From: Paramacrobiotus metropolitanus
Taxonomy: Eukaryota; Tardigrada; Eutardigrada; Parachela; Macrobiotidae
DNA: 61,941 bases
Reading direction: 5' to 3'
NCBI RefSeq assembly: GCF_019649055.1
Contig: NW_026570521.1
Location: 1-61,941, forward strand
A program made the position numbers and the translations under genes. A model generated the notes under the pieces. The model worked only from the letters and a program-made list of their open reading frames with translations. It made no database searches and was not told where the DNA came from. Below are positions 1-17,274 of the stretch, in pieces. Position 1 is the first letter of the stretch. Each line of letters starts with the position of its first letter.

Positions 1-1068
1 ATATTAATATATATAAATAAAAAAATCTGTTCTTGTTATTACTCAAAGGTTTTGAACATTAATTGCAATATTTTGAACCAATTTATCATAAATCTGTGGA
101 CTTGCAGAATAATGCTGCAGGTTATCCATATCGACATATTACCGTAATTTATGATGATTTAGGGAAGTGCCGGGGGTCACTTTGTAGCTTAGGGTGCATG
201 GTGCACCCATTCTAATTTTTAATTGTATAAATTAGTTATCATTTCTATAATGCTAAAAAAATTCACTTATAATTAGGTTATTATAAGATAAAATTTTACT
301 CATGCTTTTCGCCTCTCTAAAGCTTCGGGATTTGCTTCAGTCCTATCTTCATTTTTGCAAACATACGCAAGTCATATGCTGACCATGAGCATCGGGTATC
401 GCAAAGATAAGTTGTTAGAATAATAACACTTTTTTGAAGACGGTATAAAACGCATTCATTTTTCGGCTTCTCCCAATGACTTTTCGCGCCACTAATCGAC
501 CGTTTCGTACAATAACTGCAGACTGGCAATAGTTTCCGGTGTTTGCTTTGAACATGCCCGGTGCCTCCCAGAAAAATTTAGGAAGGGCTCGCGGTGAAGT
601 TTTGTTGCATTTGTAGCTTAAACCGCTTAATTATGTATAAAGCTATTCGCGGTTTTCCCGCAGCGGAAACCTACTTCAACAAATAACATTCGGATCTTTA
701 ACTAGATTAATATCGTTGAGCGGGTGGTTAAACATTTCTCCTAATGGTTTGATGCGGTCCGTGACATGATACGAGAAATTGTTTTTATTTATAAAATGAG
801 TGTCTAAAACTAGATCAGTTAAATCAGAAAAAAGTGCTTATATTAAACGGGGTGTGGAAAGGGGTAGCTATACGACACAGAGGCGTATATAAGGGGTGAC
901 TATATTGTCAACGTAAAAATTTTGTTTTTATCCCTCTTATTTATTCGGAATCCACTTAAAAAGTTTATTACTATAGGGAAAGTTTTGCTGGTTGAAAGTT
1001 TTGTTAGTTGAGGACATAGAACAGTCGGAACACTTTTATCTGATATACAGAGGCATGTTTTGTTCCAG
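1..1068. other. Upstream flank of the SLC26-like gene
   Basis: AT-rich sequence without a convincing gene. The first recognisable transporter exon opens after an acceptor at 1067-1068, so the true start codon probably lies on an unidentified exon in this stretch or left of the window. Several short ORFs here have no recognisable protein features. Confidence 0.4.
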
Positions 1069-4000
1069 GTTCGATACGGTATATGGTGTATGTGAACCGG
1101 CGCCTTTAACCCCATGGCAGGATTTTAAACGACAATGCCGGAAATTTTTTTATCGAACCGTAGAAGGAAATGCAATTACAAAAAAAAGCTTGTATAGGAC
1201 TCTGACGAATTGGATACCGGTGATTGATTGGCTACCAAAATACGAATGGCGTTCGAGCCTCTTACCAGATGTCATTGCTGGTACGACATCACAGTGCTGT
1301 AGTAAAACTATTAATATTTTGCTTTTATATTAGAAAAAGATGACCAGATACATAGCAGATTATAAATTTCATGAACTAGCAATAGATACAAAAGGCATAG
1401 CCGTTACTAATTTTTATTATTTTGTATTGACAGGTATTACTATTGGATTTCTCAATACTCCCCAAGGTAAAAACGTGTTGACGGAGCGCGTACAGTTAGG
1501 GTGACATTTGGCAGCTAATCTGCAAGCGGTAACTGCAAATAAAACTGCAATCTCGTAGCTGTCACAACAATTGTTTGTCAAATGTTGCATGCTATTATCA
1601 AAATGTGTCAAAACCCCTGTTATTAAACCTTCAGAATTCCATGGAAGGTGCTTGAATTAATGGTAACTTGATTTCGTTTTAGGTGTTGCCTATGCAATGG
1701 TAAGTATTCAGCTTCGACGTATAAGCATAATTTCTAAATTTCCTTTTTGTAGGCTACAAAGACTCCGCGTGCGTATAAAACAACAAATCCGTACTTTAAG
1801 GCATACAGTATTAACGTCGGTAGCGAGGTTCACCATTTTGGTCTTAACTGTGTTTTGTTTTAATATCTTAATGTTAAGTATGTTCTTACGTCTTTACATA
1901 TGGTGCGATTGTTACGTCGCCTCTTTCATTGGTCTCAAGTTAAAATGCCAGCGTTTCATTTGACTTCTGCGTTTTAGCCGTTACTGGACTATATGTTTCC
2001 TTTTTCCCGCTCCTTGTATATTTTATGATGGCAACATCACGCCATCTTTCACTAGGTAGTACTTGTTTGCACACGCTTGTCTTATCAAAAATCTTGCTTT
2101 GCAATAACGAAAAGAATAAATGCCCTGTTCTATCTCAAAAACTTAGGAACGGACGCTGTAACCAGTGTCATGGCCAGCAAAATAGTTCATGATCATGCAC
2201 TGTTCGCGGAAGATGCCAACGGGAATGTCACGCATCCTGAATTTAAGGAGCTGCCGTATAACGGATCGGTGTATACTATTGCGGAATGGAGCCAGATTGA
2301 AATAGCCTCAGCAGCAGGGTTTTTGTGCGGTATATGGCAAGTACGTGAAATTCGGTATTACGTGCAGCTAGCTTAGAAAATTTTTTATTGCGTTATGTAG
2401 CATAAGTACATTGTGTATTAATTGTTATGCTTAGTCTAATAAATTGAGAAACGAAGCTTTTGTATATTTAAGAGTAATAAGCCTATCAAATATGACATAG
2501 TTTTTGTTGTTTGTTGGTTGTAACAGCGTATGACTGCAGTGACCTTTGATTACACGGTTCTATAGAAGTTAGAAGCAGCAGTATGTACCTATTAAATCAC
2601 ATTGTTATTTTTATTTCAGCTAATATTCGGTTTGATTGGTGCTGGAGGACTGGTTGTATATTTCTCCGATCAGTTAGTTCAAGGGTATGTCCATTTTTAA
2701 AAAAAATGACGCATACTGGAATATGTATGCTCAAAAGAAACAGTCTGACAGTCAGGTGGAATGTTGACTATGAGATCCATGTTGGGTGCGTAGGTTTACA
2801 TGCGGTGCAGCTTTCCATGTCTTCACAAGCCAGTTGGGATCCGTTTTTGGCGTCACAGGCTTGCATGACCACTACGGAGCGTTTAAATTAATAAATGTCA
2901 GAAAAACATATCTCTGTCGGATTGTTATAGTTGCGTTAAAAACTCTGTCCATTGCAGATTTACGCGAACTTTTTTCAAGTGATACGATCTACGCACGTTA
3001 CCACATTTGTGGTGGGCCTTATATCAGTCATTTTTCTGATTGTGGTCAAGTTTTTTATTAACGGCAATAGGAAAATCATGTCAGTAATTAAGGTAAATAA
3101 GCACTCTTGCTAGTTGGCTAATTCTGGTCCCAGCAGTGCTTAATTTGCTACTCTTATTTATACTAAGGTACCGATTCCAGCGGAACTCTTCGTCGTAATT
3201 TTTGGCACCTTGGCCTCACATTTAATGAATATGGAAAAAGATTACGGAGTTAAAATCATCAAAAAGATTCCCATAGGTTTTCCATCTCCACAGCTGCCAC
3301 ATTTTTCTAAAATGTCTGAGATGATTGGAGATACCTTTGCCATAGCTGTTGTGTCGGTGAGCTCGGTGATCTAAAAATACTAAAAGCAAAATGCGTAAGC
3401 CATATATGTAACCTTTTGTTTCTATTGTACAAAACGTTTGGTTTGCGCAGTGTTACTCCTAATTAGTAATGTTTCGTCTAATTAGTAATGTTGTACTTAT
3501 AATTAATACAACCAAGCTTTCTGTTCTTTCCAGTTGTCAATAAGTATTACCCTGGGACTCCTGTTTGCCAGCAAACACGGATATTCCATTGATCCAGACC
3601 AAGAATTCAAAGCGATGGGCGTGGCCAAAATATTTGGATCATTTTTTCAATGCTTTCCTTCAAGTGCTTCTGTCGCCAGAACTGCTGTACAAAATGATGT
3701 TGGTGGCAAAACGCAGATTGTGAGCCTTGTTCAGTGCACCATTGTCCTCGCTGGTAAATGCGCAATTATACCAGCCCAACAATGTCTCTTAATTTCCTGA
3801 AATACTTGAATCAGGCAGTGATCACACCCATTATATATGTGACCCATATATGGGTGTGAGCGGTCTGATTGTTTGTGTATTGCAAAGGTTACAGTCATAA
3901 CCTTTAACCGTCTCGCCCTTGTGTGGGTATTAAGATGGATGTTTTGTTGTCCTATAGTGATTGTTTATTTTGGAAAATTTTTGGAACCATTACCAAAAGC

Positions 4001-5696
4001 CTGTCTAGGAGCCATTGTAATGGTATCGGTATTGAAGCTGATGTTCCAGATTGGTGAACTAATCACCTTGTGGAGTCTTTCATGGATTGACATGGTACAT
4101 GTGGGCGTTGACCTTTGGTTATCCGATAAAACCGCTCTAATATCAGTAATCGTTTTCAGTTTATTTTCCTTCTGGTGTTTTTGGGAGTTATAATTTTGGA
4201 TGTTGATCTTGGACTTGCCGTCGGAATTGGTTGGCAAGTGTTAAATAATAAAAGCTGTTATAAAGCATGCTTGCATAGAACTACGCGTACAGAGTACTAC
4301 AATACCGTAATATGTGTATGTATAAGAACTGGTCATAGCACTTTCCTTCGATCTCGTTTTTCTTGTTTTAGCGCGATAGCCACGGTTATGTTAAGGTAAG
4401 AAATACCGCTGGCAAAACGGATTATAAGAAATCGGTGAACTGAGTTTTTAATACATGTAATATGCTTTGTTTCATAAAGGCTGCAAAAACCCAAAGTTGG
4501 ACCCATTGGACGAATTCCTGGCACGGACATTTACAGGCGAACTGATGTTTACTCGACGGTAGTGTTGACATGCAATAAATTATTTTATAATCCGAGTTTT
4601 TTCAGTTAAGCCATACTACTTTTCCAGGCAGTAGAAGTTTTGGGAATTAAAATTGTCCGCGTGGACGCACCAATTTACTTCGCCAACGCTTCATACATTA
4701 AACGGCGCGTTTACGCCTGGGCTGATCTATACAATCTCATTAAAAAATACAAAGGGACCAAAGCGTACGAAAAAAAGCAGGAAACCGAACCTGAGCAGAA
4801 GCATAATTTTGCATTTACCAATAATATTTCGGTAAATGACGGTGATGGAGATTCGATGGAAAGGCGCATGCGAACACGCAAGCTGAGTCGAGAAAGCGCC
4901 GGTGCCCGATCGATTACTTCGTCCATCCGACGTTTGAGTCTGCTGGCCGGTGGACGACGCCGGTCTGCACATACCAACATCGACATGGAAATTCTGAATA
5001 AAGTCCGGCACACCTACGAAAGCCATGCCGATGAAATAGATGCCGATACCTTGACGATGGCGGAAACAGTTCCCACCAAACACTTGATTATTGACTGTTC
5101 GGAAGTGTGTTTTGTGGATGTTACCGGTGTGGGATTCTTGAAGAAGTGCTCAATGGAGTGCAGTGCGATTGACGTAGAACTACTGCTGGCCTGCACAAAC
5201 AGTAAACTACTACATATTTATACAATATTATTTTGCATGGTTATCCTTTAAATCTCATTCTGCATGTGACTTGATGATGAAGCCATCTTTCTATTAATTT
5301 TAGAGCCGGTTCGAGATATGCTCGTTTTATGCAAAGCTGACGAGTACATTAAGCCGCATCAGTTATTCGTGACCTTACACGACGCAGTATTGTATGCACT
5401 CAATGTTCAGCGTCGTGCCGGAAGCAATAGCGCTGCCATGAATGTAAATCGAAGTCTGCCATTACCCATTACTTTGAAATTGCTAACTTACCTAATGAAC
5501 TGTACTATATTTTCAGATTCACAATAAGTTAATGCACGTCACTACTGACGAAGCAGCGCCGCCATCCAGGAAAGTAAGCGTTGCTTACGAAGCAGCGCCG
5601 CCATCCAGAAAAACTAGCACTACTGCTTACGAGTACGTCAACAGGGGATTCCAACGGCATGGATCCATAAACTCCTATGCTTCATCACGAAAATGA
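1069..5696 (+). CDS. SLC26-family anion transporter, multi-exon
   Basis: Probable plasma-membrane anion exchanger of the SLC26/SulP family (family substrates are sulfate, chloride, bicarbonate, oxalate); the substrate cannot be inferred. Exons read from GT/AG borders: 1069-1280, 1434-1466, 1683-1699, 1753-1768, 1978-2055, 2147-2340, 2620-2684, 2794-2896, 2958-3092, 3168-3356, 3534-3753, 3958-4094, 4160-4237, about 4372-4395, 4480-4558, 4628-5201, 5304-5443, 5517-5696. Family hallmarks in order are WLPKYEW, then GITIGFLNTPQG and VAYAM spliced across tiny exons, GLYVSFFP and TSRHLSLG, GFTCGAAFHVFTSQL, the LPKACLGAI segment, LDVDLGLAVG, and a C-terminal STAS domain (IYFANASYIKRRV to VDVTGVGFLKKC) with a basic Ser/Arg-rich loop between 4.85 and 4.98 kb. 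It ends at TGA 5694-5696. The borders around 3754-3957 and 4238-4395 and the N-terminal exon are uncertain. An EAAPPSRK motif is duplicated near the C-terminus. Confidence 0.9.
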
Positions 5697-6457
5697 TAAG
5701 GAACTGCAATTTGGTACAGAGTTTAATTTGGAAATGTGCAAGCTGCGCTTATTGCATTTTTGATTCTGTTATATATTCATACCGCAGACTGCATTATTTA
5801 AAGGTCGTAGAAAAGTCATTTGAAAATATGTCATGAATGAACATTGAACTGAACTACCAAAAAACTATATTTTGCCGAATTTTACGTCCCTTTTGGCGAT
5901 GAGCAACGTTCTGATAAGTTTTGTTACAAAACCATGCTGGACGGTAAACTGTCACGGCTTCATAGTGCTCAGGCAATTTGGGCATTCGCAAATTACATTG
6001 TTGTTCCACACAGGCAGGTAGTACTGCAACAAAGAAGCTGACAGCCAGTATTTTGTTGTAAGTATGCATTGTTGATGTAAACATATGTACTTCTAGCAGG
6101 TTCTGAAATTAAGCACTTCCTGTGGTGTCTTTTGGCAAAACGAAAAGGAATAAAGCACAATTTTAATAGGACTGGACCGGATGCCTGTGTGGGGTGCCCT
6201 CTCAGGGATTCTGAATGAGGGACTAAGTCAAAAGATGGATTCATCATATTACAAATAACAGAAATAAAACTTACAGATGCTTTGCAGATCAGTCAGCCTT
6301 TAAAATACAAACTCAAACCAGTAACGCCACGATTGGTTGTGGTAATTTTAGAGGCAGCCTACTGAAAACCGGGACCCGACAGTACTATGTAGATTTTAAA
6401 ACTACGACAGTACTATGTAGATTATTTTACTTTTAAAGGATGGAAAAGTTGTCTACC
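5697..6457. other. 3' flank of the SLC26-like gene
   Basis: No coding exon recognised. An AATAAA at 6263-6268 could be a polyadenylation signal, but it is about 570 bases past the stop. A 19-bp sequence (CGACAGTACTATGTAGATT) is directly repeated at 6377-6395 and 6405-6423. Confidence 0.35.
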
Positions 6458-6538
6458 TGGGTGTCGGCCACCCGGGTTTGTTAAGATTTATTGGACGAGA
6501 TGAGAGCTGTCGCGGAAACCCGGGGTGGCGGACACCCA
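6458..6538. mobile_element. Short MITE-like hairpin, copy 1 of the GGTGTCCGCCACC family
   Basis: An 81-bp unit with inverted arms at 6458-6479 and 6516-6538 that pair with few mismatches. The arms carry a GGGTGTCSGCCACCCGGG-type end. Similar ends bound the units at 40772-40875 and 42098-42201, so this is one copy of a small non-autonomous family. No ORF. Confidence 0.55.
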
Positions 6539-6673
6539 ATATATATCCGTTGGGTGGAGCAGATTGTCATTTTATAAGGTCAGTTCAGATGGGACTGGAG
6601 CAATGTATTCCCAGCGCATGTTTTCGGAAAAGAAATAATAGGCTTAATCACCGGTGCACTAATTCGTAGTGAC

Positions 6674-6961
6674 AGTGTAATAACTGATTCGCACTTCGGC
6701 AGGTAATTTGTTTCACACGGCATTAAAATTGTCTAAGGTAGTAAGCAACTTTGCACGAAAACAGTTCGGATAACGAAATAAATGTGATAAACTACAAAAA
6801 CAAAATCGCGCTTTCATTGACTCTTGACAAACTATAGCTCGCAGTTTATTTAGTCTTTCTTTGATTTTCTCTCCAATCGGCTGTCACGTAACGGATATAT
6901 ACAGCGTGGTACAACTTGGCGCTACCACGCTGTACACCAGTAATCCGCAACGGATACCGTC
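6674..6961 (-). repeat. Dispersed repeat, inverted relative to 39988-40238
   Basis: Read on the minus strand, this stretch matches 39988-40238 almost throughout, with small indels. Shared blocks include GGTATCCGTTGCGGATTA, TCCGTTACGTGACAGCC and CCTGCCGAAGTGCGAATCAG. It carries no ORF and is probably an old non-autonomous transposon. It differs from its partner by an extra palindrome at 6900-6934. Confidence 0.75.
6900..6934. repeat. Perfect 12-bp palindromic hairpin
   Basis: TACAGCGTGGTA (6900-6911) and its exact reverse complement (6923-6934) flank an 11-base loop. The hairpin is absent from the otherwise similar copy near 40.0 kb, so it was gained in this copy or lost from the other. Confidence 0.8.
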
Positions 6962-8110
6962 ATGTTTTGTTGGTATATATCATTATTTTTTTATTTTTTG
7001 TATCTATTTTTAAGCAGGCAGCGAGAGTGGGATTAAGAGTAGCTATGGTGGCGATGGCCAGACCTTTGAGAAGCAAACAACTGCAGATAATCAAACTAGT
7101 TTGGCATATTCAGACAATTCTGCGCCAGTCCAAAACAGCAGTCTATTTTCCAATAACGCTACATTGGTGGCAAGTCTGGCCATTGTCCAACTGTATATAC
7201 TATGAGTAGTAGACTAGTAGTTATGTACTGCTGCATACAGATATTAAGGTGCTGTACTGATGCCATTTATGTGATGGCAATTGTATTATCGAATGCAGCC
7301 CACTATTTCTATAATTATCGTATGCAAACTTAAATGCCGGTAATTAGTTGAAGTACGAGTACCTAATTAAAATTCAGATCGAAAGTTTGGATTTATTATG
7401 CTCGTAACATGCACTATTACCGGTGCCGGTGCCCCTAGTGCCCACATTCACGATTGCAAGAAAACTACGTTTTAAAAGCTTATTATCACAAGAGTCAATT
7501 AATCTGAAAAAGTGTAATGAATTACTTGTAAAAAGTAAACAGAGAGTCAGAAGACTGTGAGAAATCAGGGTACTTAAATTGTGTCAATAAAATCGTGTCA
7601 CTGTAGAATTCGGGATATTTTGAATGAGGTCCAAAAAACACAAGGGTTGTGTGCATGGAGCTTTCCCACGGCTGTCTGTTCTTCCAGATATCTGGTGGAT
7701 TGCTTTTACACTGGTTCGGCAATTCCTAGGGTAGGTGTAATACGTATGCTAACAATTGTGATTGTCGACCTGGTTTGTTTCTAAGTGTTCGCTATGACCA
7801 TAGTTTCTGCCGTTCTGTGTTCTGACCAAAGCATGATAGTGATGATACCCGTTTCAAACTGTTAAAGTACCCCAAACTGTAACTTTAATTTCCTTTGGTA
7901 AGGTCCCGGCGAATAAATAAATAAATTAATTACTTCCTAAAGAAATTAGCGAAGAAGAAACAATTACGCATCGTGGGAAAAAAACCAAACTGCTGTTAGA
8001 CAGCACATACACACAAGTGACAAAACTAGATCCAAACAGCGTATTAAGTGTACTATTCAATATTACAGCGCACTGTTAAAATGACAGTTATTATGTACCT
8101 AACCAACTTA
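6962..8110. other. Gene-free stretch
   Basis: AT-rich spacer between the dispersed repeat and the helicase-gene region. I see no supported gene, RNA or structured repeat. Confidence 0.4.
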
Positions 8111-8127
8111 TCTCAACGGTAGAAGAA

Positions 8128-8507
8128 TCAGTCGTTATCCAGCAAGTTCGAGAAATTTACTACGAAATAAACAAGAAAGCAGAAATCCGTCCACGCCGGT
8201 ACACTATCAGCGGTACGGTCACGGCTACTTTTTCTGCTGCTGGGTGCTTGCGTTTTTTTATATTTGTGTCGCAGCTGTTCATGTACTCCTGCAATAAACG
8301 CGGAGATTGTTGGACCCGTTTTGTACTGCGGCGGATTACCGCGTGCCAATTTACCACGTGACGAATTGACCAGTGGTTCATCAACGGGACCTCCTAACGG
8401 TACGGGCTGGAAACGGCGCGACGGGGCACGATTACTCAGATTATGGGATGATCGTCGATGGATTCCAGATCGTAGCTGAGGAGTGACCGTAAGACAGATG
8501 AAGATGA
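8128..8507 (-). other. Candidate downstream exon of the helicase gene or of an unknown gene
   Basis: On the minus strand a CTTGCAG acceptor precedes position 8507. One frame is open for about 125 codons and is rich in Arg, Ser and Pro (RRSSHNLSNRAPSRRF, RGKLARGNPPQYKTG). It is not RecA2-like. Upstream, at 8575, the sequence ending in SIKRLKPG meets a good GTAAGG donor, but joining the two gives a different, short frame. Whether this belongs to the helicase transcript is unresolved. Confidence 0.25.
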
Positions 8508-8652
8508 CTGCAAGAAACTGCGCAGGACTAACCAGACGATCATGACAAAATAAAATAGCATCTTAGCTCCTTACCCCGGTTTTAAGCGTTTGATTGATTC
8601 AACACTTGGTGCCACATCAAATCCATCTCCATCCCATCCACCGTGGGAACGC

Positions 8653-13479
<4,827 letters not shown>

Positions 13480-13488
13480 AGCACACAC

Positions 13489-13808
13489 CTACGGGACAAA
13501 ACTGGGTTATTTATTTACAGGAATGATCGGAGAATATTTTTGTATCAAGGGGTGGACGGTTGGCAATGGCTACACACCGAAAAGGAGATGTGAAAATGAC
13601 TGAGATGCGGGAAACTCGTGTCAAGGTCTCTGCTTCAACGACGCCACAAGCTCTCTACAAGCAAACGGTGGATTTAGTTCCTGCTGCTGCGGGACTGGGA
13701 AAAAGGTGTGCTTACAAGATTAAAGAGAGTATCTGGGTTAATAAATGGAATAATAAGGACAAAATCCCGAAGATAACCAAGGAAACAAGGAAATAGAATT
13801 ATAGACCG
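13489..13808. other. 5' flank of the helicase gene
   Basis: About 320 bases between the helicase start codon and the putative transposon to its right. It would contain the 5' UTR and promoter of the minus-strand gene. No specific element is recognised. Confidence 0.35.
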
Positions 13809-16800
13809 TTTATCCGTGGATCGACACGCGTGTCTGTGCTCTGATCCAATCCTGCTGGAGGGCTGGGATCTGTGTTATTCACTTAATTCGGTTCATTATA
13901 TGCACTTAGCGTCTCGCGCTCAGTAGCAGTGTTTACAGCGTTACACGTCTCGACATCCATTGGAATTTGTGGTTTCTTAGCGTGTGTGGCATCCGTTTTC
14001 CGCACTCAGATAATAAATGTTTTAAAAAAGCCATCCAAGTTATCACAATGTTCCTTTTATTGATAAAATTTACCATGTAAAGACTATAAGATAATATAAA
14101 ATACTGGCACCTGCAAAAATATAGTAATTATGAGTTCCGTGTGAAGGATCAGCAACATTTAAACAAGTAGCTTGTGGATCTCGAGCCATAATGTTTCGTA
14201 GTTTTTTGTAATGCTTTGCTGAAAACTAATTAAGGAATATATTGCTGAACATATTACTGGAAAGGCGTATTATGATACTCCTACAGCAGCATAGTTAGTG
14301 AAATCAAGATGATAAGGCCCACCACAGTCCATTTGTAATGTTCTCCCGCTTGCCAAACACGCTAGCAAATAGCTCTAAAATTTTCAGCATAATAACGCGG
14401 TTCAAAAATAATATTCTTTTTGTCAGCAGAAACTTTTGACAGAACTAAGATGAAAACTCGGGTTATGACTATGCTGAAAACTACGATCAGCACTTATGAT
14501 AATACTTTGATTAAAACTAACATTTGTACTCTGGTTTTCAAACTTGAGATAACTTGATATTTGCGAACTCTGACTACTGCTACCAAAAACCCAAAAGTTC
14601 CACCGTCCACAAAATATTATAAAACTAATTAAATTTATTTTTCATGTTCAGATGCGAAATGTGTTCAGCTAGAAAGGCATTATAACAGAAGTAATGTATC
14701 ATAACAGAGCTTATTCCAGTTAAAGAATTAAAGAAAATGTACGAGTGTTATATATTATTTATTTTGTATTAGTTGTTTTTTTGACAAACCAAAAGAGTGC
14801 TACAAATTAAGAATGGTGTAATTCCAAGCAGAAATACGACATTATTAATTTAAAGATTTTAACCTAAGAAGTCTTTGGTATTGTTTGCACATTTGACTTT
14901 GGCTCGACAATTATCAAAACAATTTTTTATCCTGTACGTCTGCGGAAATCTGCTGTCTGGAATCATTGGATTTGCTCAGATCTAACAGATAAATGTCGGT
15001 TGAGAAACCAGTTAAAAAAAAAGGCTGATTAAAAAGTTATTGCAGCATACCAAATTTTTGAGTTAATTATTTGCAAATAATTATGTAAGTTTTTTGTTTT
15101 AACTGTTTTTGGAAGTGACAAAAACGTTTGCGGGCTACGCTATCTTTTGTATACGCTGCCGAATAGCGAGCCTTTTCGAATTTGATGAAATTTATGTGAA
15201 AAGTTTTTTAGAACGTTATACGCAAGTATTCCGCTGGCTTGAAACTTTTATCAACACTTTTTTGAGCTCTCGTGTTAAGATTCTGCTTTGAACTAGCATC
15301 ACCACTCGGGTTCATACTCAGATCAAAACTAACATTAGCACTCGGGTTAAGACTTTTGCTAAAGCTAACAGATTTTTATCTTTACAACAAATATACATTT
15401 AATAAGTGAATTTTTAGCTTCTGGACTAATTAATGTTGCGCTACACAAAAATAGTTTTTGCGAAATGTTTTATAAAGAGTAATTTTTAGTTGGAAACTTT
15501 GGCATGAAAAAAATTGGCCATAAAACATTTCGCCGACTCGTCACACAGACATTTCGGCATGTTACTGTAGTGCAAACGTTTTCTGTGTACGCTTCAGTTG
15601 AATAATCACATTTGAATGTGTTGTTTCATGTTGTCTTGTGCTTCCCTGTTTTTTTTGCATATTTCTTGCTTTTCTCTAATATTTTTTTTTTGATTTTTAT
15701 AAGCTTGTTGGCTTTTTCGGCTTGCTTTAGTTTAATATATTTTTTTAGATTGCATACGTTTTCTAACTTCTCAAGTGATTTTAAAATTTGGATTTCTTAG
15801 ATTTGAAGCTGAAATAGCCGCGTGCCAAGATTTCGCTATGCTAAAATGAATTTATAGTAAAGTGTCTTATGTCGATATGTCCTTATGCCGAAATGTACGT
15901 ACATCATGCGGCTATCCCTTGCGTAGATACTACTGAAAAAATTTTAACTGAAAGCGTTAAGTTTAGTCTTTTTAAATAGCAAAGATAAAGATGAAAACGT
16001 TTTCGCTGCGAAAATTTACTTGAGTAATATTTCTGCAGAAAATTTGCCGAAAAAATCTGAAGTCAGTTTGTCGAATGGGGAATTGTTAAAGCCAAGCAAA
16101 ACGATTGTTAAGCTGAGCATCTGCTTCCCACAATTTTAACAAGAGCCTTAATCAGAGTGCTGTTCTTAGGTTATAACTGATTATAAACCTTCGTAATCAT
16201 GTTAGTTCAAATCGAAGTCTTAACCCGAGTGCACATGTTAGTGTCGTTAAAAATTTTACTTGACTGTAGGTTGTAAGGTAAATTCGGGTTTTCAAGCTTC
16301 TTTTGTAATTTCCGGTCTTCTTATTCTTTGCGGGCGCGATTTGCAATATCCGTTTAATAAGTTTGGAAAAAAACCGACAGAGAAAAATTTCATTGCGTGG
16401 CTGAACTTGCTTAAATACTGTACGCTGATACATCGTACGCCTGGTTGCTTTGTTTAAATTTCTTTTCAGGTGAAAAATGATAGCACAGCTGGGATAAAAT
16501 AAACATTCATGAACATTCATAAGAAGTAGTGCAACAGAGAATGCAGATTTGTGGATGAGTGGATAAGTTGCGCTGTACACATCAAGGTTCCTCACACTTG
16601 GATAAGAACCAATTTGAAAATGCGCATTTACGATTGCAATTTAAAAATTGATTATAGGTAGTCGGCGATGATTTTCACTTGTTGAGGTCCGAAATAAAAA
16701 ACTTTAATTTTACCTTGTTTGATCAAACTTAGACTTTGCACAGCGACAGTTTCCAATGGATTTCATGCGAGAGTGGACGTGTAATTGCTGTACTAAGCAC

Positions 16801-16899
16801 GAGACGTTAAGTGCACAAAATGAACCGAATTAGGTGAATAACTCAGATCCCAACCCTCCAGCAGGATCGGATCAGAGCACAGGCACGCGTGTGGAAACG
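13809..16899. mobile_element. Putative non-autonomous DNA transposon with long terminal inverted repeats
   Basis: Inverted arms of about 145 bp lie at roughly 13820-13966 and 16750-16897. The outer 100 bp are close to 88% identical by eye (shared blocks CTGTGCTCTGATCC, ATCCTGCTGGAGGG, AATTCGGTTCATT). The roughly 2.8-kb interior is AT-rich and has no ORF beyond noise. It includes an inner inverted pair containing CACTCGGGTTAAGACTT (15.34 and 16.22 kb). No clear target duplication was seen. Confidence 0.5.
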
Positions 16900-17274
16900 C
16901 CTAGAAAACTGCGCTGATCATCGCAAATGTTGCAAATGTTGCATCTCAGTCTGCAGCCGTGCTGCGTGCCGTTTGCCACCACGCGGATTTTAGGCGAGTG
17001 CGTGGTCGAGTCACGGCCAGTCACAGTGTCTCGGGCGGTGAGTCTGGATGCATTGAGAACCATAATCCATTCACTGCAGTCGCTTTACCGAGTCTGGGTC
17101 GGCTCCGAGCCGAGTTCATCGAACGTTTGCGGTCACTAACCGGGACTTAACCGGCTGCGCTTGTATTTCTCCTGCATTGCTGCAAGTGGTTACCATTACA
17201 ACGCGGCGGAAAGTGAGCCGCTCCTCGTTGTAAACTGTTGCGAGAACTGGCGAGTTGTTATATAATGCACTAAT
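16900..17274. other. Gene-free GC-richer spacer
   Basis: A mildly GC-rich stretch between the transposon and the large inverted repeat. No ORF with recognisable features; it could be a promoter region, but nothing identifies it as one. Confidence 0.25.

Noticed and set aside
7581-7784. Short ORFs between the SLC26 and helicase genes
   Set aside because: Overlapping ORFs on both strands without splice support, homology or codon bias.
16197-16595. 132-codon minus-strand ORF
   Set aside because: Lies inside the putative transposon interior, has no recognisable features, and its composition matches translated AT-rich non-coding DNA.
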